64,000 nucleotides of DNA from a virus: positions 1-64,000 of IMG/VR virus record IMGVR_UViG_3300020020_000029. One strand, given 5' to 3'. The position numbers were made by a program, and so were the translations under genes. Within the stretch, counting starts at the first letter, position 1, and the number at the start of each line of letters is the position of its first letter. The notes beneath the pieces are model-generated. The model saw nothing but the letters and a program-made list of their open reading frames with translations. It was not told the origin of the DNA and did not search any database. Below, one piece after another: positions 1 through 5,981 of the stretch.

Positions 1-35
1 AGCGTATGGTAATTTCATAGTTGCCTATACAAGGT

Positions 36-126
36 GGAACGGGCGGCCCCCTCGGATGCTGCGAGTTCACCAGGAGGAAGCGGCTAACGCAGTGAGAACC
101 TCCCGTTCCCCGCTTGACTTGGGGGC
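36..126 (+). ncRNA. possible pseudoknotted structured RNA
   Basis: No gene covers the first 177 bases. Three perfect helices can be drawn: GGAACGGG (36-43) with CCCGTTCC (102-109), CTGCG (59-63) with CGCAG (88-92), and GCCCCC (46-51) with GGGGGC (121-126). The last crosses the first, which makes a pseudoknot. The stretch is much richer in G and C than the genes after it and lies just upstream of a gene with an AGGAGG ribosome binding site. It could be a cis-regulatory leader or a free RNA. I could not match it to a known class, and covariation has not been tested. Confidence 0.35.
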
Positions 127-177
127 TAGAAAGTGCCATAGTCAACAGGGAAAAGAAGTATCAAGCAGGAGGCCCAC

Positions 178-360
178 ATGCCTATGCGCCACCTCTATGT
201 GAATGAAACTATGTTTGAAATTTCAGAAACAAAAGCAAAAGAATTTATCAAAGATGGTTTGTTATATGAATGTGAAGAACACGATCTTCACTTGACTCCT
301 GACTATAAATGGAACTTTCTAGCAGTAGAGAGACTTCTCTTAGCCACTTCGTCGGAGTAA
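178..360 (+). CDS. small hypothetical protein (60 aa)
   Basis: A 60-residue acidic protein with no motif I recognise. The start is well supported by AGGAGG eight bases upstream of the ATG. It opens a run of very small, closely packed plus-strand genes typical of a phage early or accessory region. Function unknown. Confidence 0.6.
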   Translation: MPMRHLYVNETMFEISETKAKEFIKDGLLYECEEHDLHLTPDYKWNFLAVERLLLATSSE

Positions 361-365
361 AAAAG

Positions 366-677
366 ATGCTCAAGATAAAAGACAAGTACGACTACCGCCG
401 TGAATTAATTGAGGCGCTTAGGAGTGGGAAGTATAAACAATGTAAATCAGCATGGAAAAAAGGAGATTCCTATTGTTTCTTTGGGCTATTTTATCATATA
501 AATGGTATTCCTGACGATTTTTTAGAAAATCGCTATGGTAGGACTTACCTACCAAAGGAAGTAGAAGAAATTAAAAGATTAAGAGAATTAATTAATATTT
601 CTTGTGAATACGCTTCCCTCAACGACGATGGTTTTACGTTTAGAGAGTTAGCAGACCTTCTAGAGAAACAGGTATAG
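366..677 (+). CDS. tandem paralogue 1 of a widespread small phage protein family
   Basis: A 103-residue protein. It begins MLKIKDKYDYRRELIEALRS and ends in a YASLNDDGFTFRELADLLE-type helix. The pattern EALRSGKYKQ, then a Cys/Gly-rich strand, then LNDxxxxTFxxLADxLE matches an uncharacterised family found in many phages, usually as ALRSGxYxQ...CCLGVLC...LND. An upstream ATG at 309 is in frame, but that start would overlap the previous gene by 52 bases; the start at 366 aligns with the other two copies. Seen: three neighbouring copies. Function unknown. Confidence 0.75.
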   Translation: MLKIKDKYDYRRELIEALRSGKYKQCKSAWKKGDSYCFFGLFYHINGIPDDFLENRYGRTYLPKEVEEIKRLRELINISCEYASLNDDGFTFRELADLLEKQV

Positions 678-680
678 ACC

Positions 681-968
681 ATGCTCAAGGTAAAAGACAA
701 ATACGACTATCGTCGTGAACTAGTTGAGGCGCTTAGGAGTGGGAAGTATAAACAAGTATCTGGGTTTACTAGTATATGTGATAGGTATTGCGCATTAGGA
801 GTATTCGCACTAATAAACAATATCACGATTAACAGTATTGTATACGACATATCATTATACGAAAAATTAGGGATGAACTTCGATCAAATTAATTATATTA
901 TTAATATGAATGATAGATTAAAACTTAATTTTAATCAAATAGCGGACTGGATCGAGAGACTGGAGTAA
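681..968 (+). CDS. tandem paralogue 2 of the same small phage family
   Basis: A 95-residue protein sharing MLKVKDKYDYRRELVEALRS at its N-terminus with the next gene. Its first 75 bases are identical to 973-1047. The remainder is clearly different (YCALGVFALINN, then MNDRLKLNFNQIADWIE) and lacks the FYHING segment that copies 1 and 3 share. Only three bases separate it from copy 1. Function unknown. Confidence 0.75.
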   Translation: MLKVKDKYDYRRELVEALRSGKYKQVSGFTSICDRYCALGVFALINNITINSIVYDISLYEKLGMNFDQINYIINMNDRLKLNFNQIADWIERLE

Positions 969-1047
969 AGCTATGCTCAAGGTAAAAGACAAATACGACT
1001 ATCGTCGTGAACTAGTTGAGGCGCTTAGGAGTGGGAAGTATAAACAA
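681..1047 (+). repeat. 75-bp direct repeat at 681-755 and 973-1047
   Basis: The two 75-base stretches that begin copies 2 and 3 of the tandem family are identical by eye. The last 30 or so bases of the unit also occur unchanged in copy 1 (about 412-440). Perfect identity at synonymous positions in genes whose 3' halves have diverged points to recent duplication or gene conversion. Confidence 0.85.
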
Positions 1048-1323
1048 TGTAAGGGCAATTACACTAATAAAGAAGGTGCCCTCTGTTTTTATGGAGTTTT
1101 TTATCACATAAATGGTATGGATTTAAAAAGACACCATGAATTAATGACGAATACAGATAGTTCAGATTTAGAACTAGAACTCATAGAAATTAATATGTTT
1201 TCTAATAGAATGATCGAGTTAAATAAAAAACTTGAGTTATTTGACTGTGATTATGCATGTTTGAACGATGTAGATAGATTAACATTTAAACAGTTAGCAG
1301 ATAGGTTAGAAAATGAGAAATAA
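973..1323 (+). CDS. tandem paralogue 3 of the same small phage family
   Basis: A 116-residue protein. Its first 25 codons are identical in DNA to copy 2, but its middle (CFYGVFYHINGM) and end (YACLNDVDRLTFKQLADRLE) are closest to copy 1. It therefore looks like a recombinant of the other two, or a duplicate that received a converted 5' end. The next gene starts inside its last codons. Confidence 0.75.
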   Translation: MLKVKDKYDYRRELVEALRSGKYKQCKGNYTNKEGALCFYGVFYHINGMDLKRHHELMTNTDSSDLELELIEINMFSNRMIELNKKLELFDCDYACLNDVDRLTFKQLADRLENEK

Positions 1324-1543
1324 ATTGATTAGTCAGCTCAATAGATTTATAATCGGTACATGGAGAAAGAGAAATTATGTAGAAGTTATTCGACTAGATT
1401 CAAAGAGATACGCTCTGCTGGACGAGTATTTAAGAAAACATAATTTAAATTTCTATGGTGAAGATATTATGTATCAGCACAGAGACGGCAAGTGGGGTAG
1501 AAAATTCATGAACGTAGACATCAAATGCCATGACACGTTATAG
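1313..1543 (+). CDS. small hypothetical basic protein (76 aa)
   Basis: A basic 76-residue protein with no recognised motif. Its ATG overlaps the end of the preceding gene by 11 bases, the usual arrangement here and consistent with translational coupling. It overlaps the next gene by 14 bases. Function unknown. Confidence 0.5.
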   Translation: MRNKLISQLNRFIIGTWRKRNYVEVIRLDSKRYALLDEYLRKHNLNFYGEDIMYQHRDGKWGRKFMNVDIKCHDTL

Positions 1544-1727
1544 AATCAAGACCTATTCTTTTAGAGATGGTTCTTCTTGCTATGAGGCACAGAAAAAATA
1601 TAGTTGGTGGCCTTTTTGGGTAAGCGTAAATTCTATAGCTAGGCCCACTAAAGAGTTGGCTCTTAGAGACATACAAATAAGAAACCCAAAGGTGTCTTAT
1701 GAGGAAATCAATGAAAAAAAGAACTAG
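1530..1727 (+). CDS. small hypothetical protein (65 aa)
   Basis: A 65-residue protein, aromatic-rich in the middle (YSWWPFWVSVNS), with no family I recognise. It overlaps both neighbours, so it probably belongs to the same transcript. No signal peptide or clear membrane segment. Confidence 0.5.
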   Translation: MTRYRIKTYSFRDGSSCYEAQKKYSWWPFWVSVNSIARPTKELALRDIQIRNPKVSYEEINEKKN

Positions 1728-1893
1728 ATATCCTGTATTCGAGGCCAGAAACAAACTTAGAGAGATAGTAGAGGCTGTAAATTATACAAAAGAGCCTGTT
1801 ATTCTCACCAAGTACGGTACGGGAGTGGTAGCAGTTATCCCTATCGAGCATCTTCCTACCTATAAAAAAATAATAGGTATGCTTAATGAATGA
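1699..1893 (+). CDS. Phd/YefM-like antitoxin, no obvious toxin partner
   Basis: The 64-residue protein has the Phd/YefM layout: an ARNKLREIVEAV helix, then EPVILTKYGTGVVAVIPIEHL. That corresponds to the family's A(K/R)xxLxxLxxxV...PVxITxxGxxVAVLVPxExY. Such antitoxins bind their own promoter and block a partner toxin through a disordered C-terminus. Here the C-terminus is short and the next gene encodes a small membrane protein, not a RelE, YoeB or Doc toxin. An orphan antitoxin could neutralise a host toxin or act as a regulator. A second ATG at 1711 is a possible start. Confidence 0.65.
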   Translation: MRKSMKKRTRYPVFEARNKLREIVEAVNYTKEPVILTKYGTGVVAVIPIEHLPTYKKIIGMLNE

Positions 1894-2122
1894 ATCACCA
1901 CTGACTTCGGCAGCGCTTCTGCTGCCTTGGATCATCTCTTTTACAACTATATTTATGTCTCTTATGGCGGGGAACAAACACCCAAATGCTTGGCTTGTAG
2001 GTTTGTGTAACCAAGGTTTATGGCTGATATGGATTGTATCAGCTTCGGCGTGGGGATTTTTGCCATTAAATTTTGCGTTATGGGCTGTGTACTTCAGGAA
2101 CCATGTAAAATGGAAAGAGTAG
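1886..2122 (+). CDS. small membrane protein with two or three TM segments
   Basis: A 78-residue protein with hydrophobic helices around residues 6-27, 36-52 and possibly 54-70. The segment HPNAWLVGLCNQGLWLIWIV followed by WGFLPLNFALW resembles a small PnuC-like membrane family seen in other phages (from memory). It overlaps the antitoxin gene by 8 bases. Its position invites comparison with small membrane toxins, but nothing in the sequence shows toxicity. Confidence 0.6.
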   Translation: MNESPLTSAALLLPWIISFTTIFMSLMAGNKHPNAWLVGLCNQGLWLIWIVSASAWGFLPLNFALWAVYFRNHVKWKE

Positions 2123-2298
2123 AGATAACTGTGACTGTCAAAGCAAAGACAGAGAAAGCAATGTTAGTGAACGATGGAGGTAAAAAAGATGTATGGGTGC
2201 CACTTTCTCAAATACAAACAGAAAATGAGATAGAAATAGGGAACGTAATAGAGATAGACATACCTGAGTGGCTGGCTAGGGATAAAGGGTTTATTTAA
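2110..2298 (+). CDS. small conserved phage protein, possible OB-like fold
   Basis: A 62-residue protein starting at the ATG at 2110, inside the end of the previous gene. It reads KAMLVNDGGKKDVWVPLSQI, then IDIPEWLARDKGFI. This matches a small phage family with the pattern K(A)xLVxDGxxxxWxPxSQI...IPEWLAxxKGxI, of unknown function. Upstream in-frame ATGs lie deep inside the preceding gene and are unlikely starts. Confidence 0.6.
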   Translation: MERVEITVTVKAKTEKAMLVNDGGKKDVWVPLSQIQTENEIEIGNVIEIDIPEWLARDKGFI

Positions 2299-2420
2299 TG
2301 GACTCTAGGGTTATAGTCGTAATTAGTTTGTCATTTATAGTTATTGCTGCTATGTATTTTGAGGCTTGGGTTATAGCTGGTGCTATGTGTTTTTTGATAT
2401 TTTTGGTGGTAGGTGGGTAA
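2298..2420 (+). CDS. very small single-TM protein (40 aa)
   Basis: The reading frame MDSRVIVVISLSFIVIAAMY... encodes 40 residues, nearly all hydrophobic. Its ATG overlaps the stop of the previous gene by one base (TAATG-type coupling). It is too short for most gene finders. It could be a small membrane peptide; no function can be assigned. Confidence 0.5.
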   Translation: MDSRVIVVISLSFIVIAAMYFEAWVIAGAMCFLIFLVVGG

Positions 2421-2462
2421 CTGATTATTGTGTTAGAAAAATAGTATCAGGAGGGGGATGAC

Positions 2463-2597
2463 ATGCCAGAAAAAGAAATTAACATTATTGGTCAGAAACT
2501 CATGGAAAAATTTATTAAGGATAAACCCTATAGTAAAGCTTTGAAGAGATATATTGAGGAATTGAAGAAGAAAAATAGTATCAAGAGGGGGAAGTGA
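2463..2597 (+). CDS. very small lysine-rich protein (44 aa)
   Basis: A 44-residue, strongly charged protein (MPEKEINIIGQKLMEKFIKD...) preceded by a strong AGGAGGGGG site. A near copy of the upstream sequence (GTATCARGAGGGGGA) recurs at its own 3' end around 2577-2592. It is the last gene before the non-coding repeat region. Function unknown. Confidence 0.5.
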   Translation: MPEKEINIIGQKLMEKFIKDKPYSKALKRYIEELKKKNSIKRGK

Positions 2598-3110
2598 GGG
2601 AGTTAGATTTGTAGTCGGGGGGGTCTAAGGGGGGGTGCCGGGGTCTACCTTTTTTCCAAATGCTGCTTTCTGTTGTATATACAACTGTGATATAATTACA
2701 TCTTGACATAAAAATAAATTCTCGCCGAGTTGTATATACAACTCATGTCAAATCACAATTACGTGAAGTTGCAAATATGTCACGCGCAAGAGAATATTAT
2801 CTTGTATGTACATTAGAATGCTGCGTTCTCTTGTATATACAACTAAATGCTGCATTGTGTTGTATATACATCTAACATAAAGTAATCTCGCACCGCAACA
2901 TACTTTCCATAACAGATATTATGCGATTATGTTGTGCTGCAACATCACAAAGATTTGATTTGACACGAGTTGTATATACGATTGCGTAACTACAGCTATG
3001 CGTCCAGCGCATGTCAAATCACAATAATTTGATTTGACATTGGTTGTATATACAAATGTGACATTTGAATCACACTTTGAGTTGATACCTCAACCAATTA
3101 ATAACTAGTT

Positions 3111-3130
3111 AAACTCTTTGTAGAGAGTTT
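3111..3130. repeat. inverted repeat AAACTCT/AGAGTTT
   Basis: AAACTCT and AGAGTTT are separated by TTGTAG. The hairpin lies inside the non-coding repeat region, without a following T-run, so it is not an obvious terminator. Confidence 0.6.
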
Positions 3131-3182
3131 AGTTCACACTTTGTCTAGCCCAAATTTGGCCCGTGGCGAGCGTTTATGGTTT

Positions 3183-3200
3183 AAGCTACCATGGTAGCTT
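3183..3200. repeat. perfect 18-bp palindrome
   Basis: AAGCTACCATGGTAGCTT is its own reverse complement. A perfect palindrome this long with no spacer suits a dimeric regulator or replication protein site. It lies between two GTTGTATATAC boxes in the candidate origin region. Confidence 0.8.
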
Positions 3201-3510
3201 GATAGTGATTCGAGTGTGTCAAGTGAAATATATATCACATTATTGTGATTTGACATAGGTTGTATATACGAGCTTCTGCGTTATGAGATTGCTGCGGAAC
3301 ACTGTTCAGTCACCATGACGCATGTCCAAAAAAGTTCTGTCATAGTGTGTACACGAAGTGACATGCCTCAATCTAGCGTAGGTTGCAGAGCACCCCCCCT
3401 GCACGTCTCAGCTGAATGTGCGCGTGTACGGAGAATGACGCATCGCGTCAGCACCCCTCCCAAAGTTGCGTCATGGCAAAAGAGCCCGTAGACTGGGCAT
3501 TTCAAAGAAG

Positions 3511-3666
3511 AACAAAAGGAGTGCATGTCAGATTATGACACTCAAGTATATATAATAGGGGAAAGGAATGTTAATAATATTAACATATAGAACAAATCAA
3601 GAATATCATCACATTTGGGTATTATAGGCCAAGTAGCGTCATAATCTGACATGGTACCCTTTTGTT
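3511..3666. repeat. long inverted repeat around an AT-rich core
   Basis: ATGTCAGATTATGAC (3525-3539) is perfectly inverted at 3638-3652. The similarity extends imperfectly outward to AACAAAAG (3511) and CTTTTGTT (ending near 3666), giving arms of about 31 bases. The roughly 95 bases between are AT-rich and hold TATATAAT and a 19-bp palindrome. An inverted repeat flanking a melting-prone core is a classic origin or regulatory loop design. Role inferred. Confidence 0.75.
3568..3586. repeat. AT-rich 19-bp palindrome
   Basis: ATGTTAATA and TATTAACAT flank a single central A. The palindrome lies near the centre of the long inverted repeat at 3511-3666, which strengthens the case that this is a functional binding or unwinding site. 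Confidence 0.7.
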
Positions 3667-3822
3667 CCACAATTGCACCGTACACATCCCATCCCCCACA
3701 TCAATCCCTCATTTCTCTATTTGTACATACATTAATACACAATAACGCTATTGCTCTATCTTGTTAACCTAATCTTAATACCTGTTTGCTATTCTATCTA
3801 TACAACAAGAGGAGATCGAAAA

Positions 3823-4044
3823 ATGCAACAGCTACACAAACTGATCGCATGGCGCCTGATCGGCCCTGATAAAATAATCAGGGATATCTGGACGGTCTCA
3901 GATTTCTCTAACATTTCCATTTGGGGCGATCCTGCACTAGCCAAATGGACGCTAACCGAAGCTATGGAGCATCTACAACAAGACTGCGGTGACGGCTATA
4001 CAGCCGAATGCAGAATTATATCCTGGCCAGCTAACGCAATCTAA
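3823..4044 (+). CDS. small hypothetical protein (73 aa)
   Basis: A 73-residue protein starting MQQLHKLIAWRLIG, preceded by an AGAGGAGA ribosome binding site. A longer in-frame start at 3751 would add an AT-rich leader with no ribosome binding site, so the internal ATG is preferred. First gene after the repeat region. Function unknown. Confidence 0.55.
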   Translation: MQQLHKLIAWRLIGPDKIIRDIWTVSDFSNISIWGDPALAKWTLTEAMEHLQQDCGDGYTAECRIISWPANAI

Positions 4045-4058
4045 CCGGAGCAACTACA

Positions 4059-4340
4059 ATGGCACGCGCAAAAGGCATCAGCAAATCCACCGGCTATCTC
4101 GCCCGCGTCTTCACCGTCGAATACGATCTCAACGGCGCAATCCAAGCTTATGGCCCTGACTTCCTGCATTGGCTAATCGATGAGATTAGCGCCGGCCGCG
4201 TTAACTGCAAACAAGACGTAGACCGTTGGTCCGCTCATTTAGCTTTGAACGCCTCTGGCAATTGGGAGAACTACAAAGCCGAACACAACATCTCCAATTA
4301 CGAACCAGACGAGTTTGCAGACATAGAGGAAGCGGCATGA
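4059..4340 (+). CDS. small hypothetical protein (93 aa)
   Basis: A 93-residue protein with a basic N-terminus (MARAKGISKSTGYLAR) and an acidic end (EPDEFADIEEAA). Its codons are more GC-rich than those of the genes left of the repeat region. A ribosome binding site (CCGGAG) precedes the start. No family recognised. Confidence 0.55.
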   Translation: MARAKGISKSTGYLARVFTVEYDLNGAIQAYGPDFLHWLIDEISAGRVNCKQDVDRWSAHLALNASGNWENYKAEHNISNYEPDEFADIEEAA

Positions 4341-4393
4341 GTCTTGACTTTGGTAATGCGTTATCAACTCTCAACTCAACTAGGGAAACGAAA

Positions 4394-4780
4394 ATGGCAC
4401 ACCTTAAATCAGTCAAGACTATCCGTTGGTCCGATCCAACAAACTTAGTCAAGATCGGCCACAATACCTATGCGTGGCGCAACCATGAAGGCAACTACGC
4501 AGTCCAATATCATAGCACATGGGTTGTACAATTCAGACGCGCAATCGAGGACGATAGTTTTGATTATCTAATCGTCAATACCGGCGGATGGTTCAGCCAA
4601 ACTACCGCAGAACGTATACACCATGCGTTAGACGGTTTTCGCCTATCAACTCGAGACCTGCCAGGGCGTTGGCGCGTTATGGATCATTTTGGCAACGCTT
4701 GGACTATCCGAGGTAATCAACTAATCTTGCGCCGCAGTGTGTCGTCAAAGGGCGCAGGCGAGTGGACACGCTACATCTAA
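4394..4780 (+). CDS. conserved phage protein of unknown function
   Basis: The 128-residue product carries LVKIGHNTYAWRN, then a strand ending HSTWVVQF, then VNTGGWFSQTTAERIHHAL. This resembles a family in many phages with the pattern (L)GxNTYxxR...LHxTxVVxF...NSGGWxTxTTxxRIN (from memory). I prefer the ATG at 4394 because its leader resembles those of neighbouring genes. An in-frame ATG at 4337 overlapping the upstream stop (ATGA) is the alternative. Function unknown. Confidence 0.65.
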   Translation: MAHLKSVKTIRWSDPTNLVKIGHNTYAWRNHEGNYAVQYHSTWVVQFRRAIEDDSFDYLIVNTGGWFSQTTAERIHHALDGFRLSTRDLPGRWRVMDHFGNAWTIRGNQLILRRSVSSKGAGEWTRYI

Positions 4781-4825
4781 ACCAGTGACCTATACAACTC
4801 AACTCTAAACCAAGGGGAACACACC

Positions 4826-4963
4826 ATGTTTGTATATACGCGCAAAATCGCACAGTCTAGCCTATTCGCTTGGATTGGCCACAAGCATCGGGAGCACAGA
4901 CGAGTAAATTTCACTGCGTTATATATGCAACTCAGGGAGTACGACTTGACTGGCAACGCCTAG
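4826..4963 (+). CDS. very small basic protein (45 aa)
   Basis: A 45-residue reading frame beginning MFVYTRKIAQSS, with an AAGGGGAA ribosome binding site and the same kind of leader as neighbouring genes. It is rich in His and Arg (IGHKHREHRR). No family recognised. The start and signal are good but the length is marginal. Confidence 0.45.
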   Translation: MFVYTRKIAQSSLFAWIGHKHREHRRVNFTALYMQLREYDLTGNA

Positions 4964-5053
4964 CCATTTGTCTTGCTCTTGTCATTCACCCACGTTATAC
5001 TGAGAACGCGCAAGCTAACCACTTGTCGCGTTCTCTTGCTTTGGAGGCAGCCC

Positions 5054-5245
5054 TTGTCACTCACCAGCGCTCTATCATCCCACATCAACCACACAGCTCT
5101 GTGCGAAATCGCGCAAACTTTTGCAGGCTACAAGCTAGACCAGCTAACGGTAAAAGAGTTAGTTGTAGTTAAACATCTATTAAAGACTAATTTCATATAC
5201 ATCCATCAAGATGTCATATACAAGGTTTTGCACAGCTCTGCATAA
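5054..5245 (+). CDS. small hypothetical protein with TTG start (63 aa)
   Basis: The open frame can be read from 4973, but no ribosome binding site precedes that ATG. A GGAGG at 5043-5047 lies six bases before an in-frame TTG at 5054, giving a 63-residue protein with the core AQTFAGYKLDQLTVKELVVV. I therefore favour the TTG. Function unknown; the gene could also be spurious. Confidence 0.4.
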   Translation: MSLTSALSSHINHTALCEIAQTFAGYKLDQLTVKELVVVKHLLKTNFIYIHQDVIYKVLHSSA

Positions 5246-5304
5246 TACTTTCTTAATCTATTTGTGAGACGCTGCTAAAAGCATCTAACACAGGAGCTAC
5301 AACT

Positions 5305-5541
5305 ATGACCGTGCGTTATAGGTTCAAGGGAACGTGGATGGGCCAGCAGAATACTAGTACATACCACTTGCTACCATCTATAATTGCTGTATATGCACTC
5401 TATCCAAATGTAAATAGGAAATATGCGTGGGTGGCAAACGATATAGAGTTTAAACGCTCACTCCACGGCGAGTCACGCTCTAAGAATTGGGCGCGACGTA
5501 GCGCAGCCGACGCGGCGCACAAGCTCCGGGCAATAAGATGA
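5305..5541 (+). CDS. small hypothetical protein (78 aa)
   Basis: A basic 78-residue protein (C-terminus SKNWARRSAADAAHKLRAIR) preceded by ACAGGAGC. It ends four bases into the next gene, an ATGA overlap. No recognised domain. Confidence 0.5.
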   Translation: MTVRYRFKGTWMGQQNTSTYHLLPSIIAVYALYPNVNRKYAWVANDIEFKRSLHGESRSKNWARRSAADAAHKLRAIR

Positions 5542-5855
5542 TACAAGTCATCTCTATCATGGGCCTAGTATTTCTTGTTTGGTATGCAGGGAATGCTCTG
5601 CGTCGAAACTACAGAGAGAATAAACCAATGACCGACATGGTGCATCCTATATACACTCTCTTGTTGCTCGGGACGCGAGATAAGATTGAGAGTGATTCAT
5701 TAACTTACCTAATAGGTCTTGCGAACAATAGCAGCCATTCTTGTCTTATATACAAGACGAGTACGCGCAGAGTCCTCTATAGGAATTTTGAACAACATTC
5801 AATTCCTATCGGTTATATAGACAACTCCGACACAGATCACAAAAATGTTACTTGA
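5538..5855 (+). CDS. small membrane-anchored protein (105 aa)
   Basis: The 105-residue protein has one N-terminal hydrophobic helix (residues 3-19, VISIMGLVFLVWYAGNAL) and then a polar domain. Translationally coupled to the previous gene through ATGA. No family recognised. Confidence 0.55.
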   Translation: MIQVISIMGLVFLVWYAGNALRRNYRENKPMTDMVHPIYTLLLLGTRDKIESDSLTYLIGLANNSSHSCLIYKTSTRRVLYRNFEQHSIPIGYIDNSDTDHKNVT

Positions 5856-5867
5856 CAACCTATTTCC

Positions 5868-5897
5868 TTGACTGTGGCTTGTTTGCTACGTTATTAT
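5868..5897 (+). promoter_or_regulatory. sigma70-like promoter before the AAA+ ATPase operon
   Basis: TTGACT (5868-5873), an 18-base spacer and TATTAT (5892-5897) lie in the gap between the membrane protein gene and the ATPase gene. A second TTGACA occurs at 5852-5857. This would give a leader of about 75 bases before the ATG at 5982. Confidence 0.5.
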
Positions 5898-5981
5898 TTC
5901 TTATCTATTTTAATCCTTTCTTAATACATTTAGTCTACTATTTCCCTTGAGAGCAAGACTAAAACTTCAAGGGGAAGAACC

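Larger units (their letters stand above)
2658..3272. repeat. composite repeats built on GTTGTATATAC
   Basis: Core copies lie at 2672-2685, 2729-2742, 2830-2843, 2859-2872, 2969-2982, 3043-3056 and 3259-3272, with a degenerate copy at 2801-2814. They fall into two composite types. Type A is AATGCTGC followed, 14 bases from its first base, by TTGTATATAC (starting 2659, 2817, 2846). Type B is GATTTGACA, exactly 3 bases, then GTTGTATATAC (2957, 3031, 3247, and inverted at 2754-2732). The fixed spacing argues for two-part protein binding sites. Confidence 0.8.
2598..3822. other. non-coding repeat- and palindrome-rich region, candidate replication origin or control region
   Basis: About 1.2 kb with no credible gene. 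It contains eight near-copies of GTTGTATATACAAC, several GATTTGACA boxes, short inverted repeats (ATGTTG/CAACAT at 2929-2945; TGACGC/GCGTCA at 3436-3450), an 18-bp perfect palindrome, a 19-bp AT palindrome and a 31-base imperfect inverted repeat. Such density of repeats between two gene blocks is typical of iteron-type origins or multi-operator control regions. No DnaA-box cluster was seen. The downstream early genes presumably have their promoter at its right end. The role is inferred. Confidence 0.6.

Noticed and set aside
2598-3750. CRISPR array in the repeat region
   Set aside because: Repeats are short palindromes with irregular distances and flanking boxes, not equal-length repeats with spacers. 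No cas genes.
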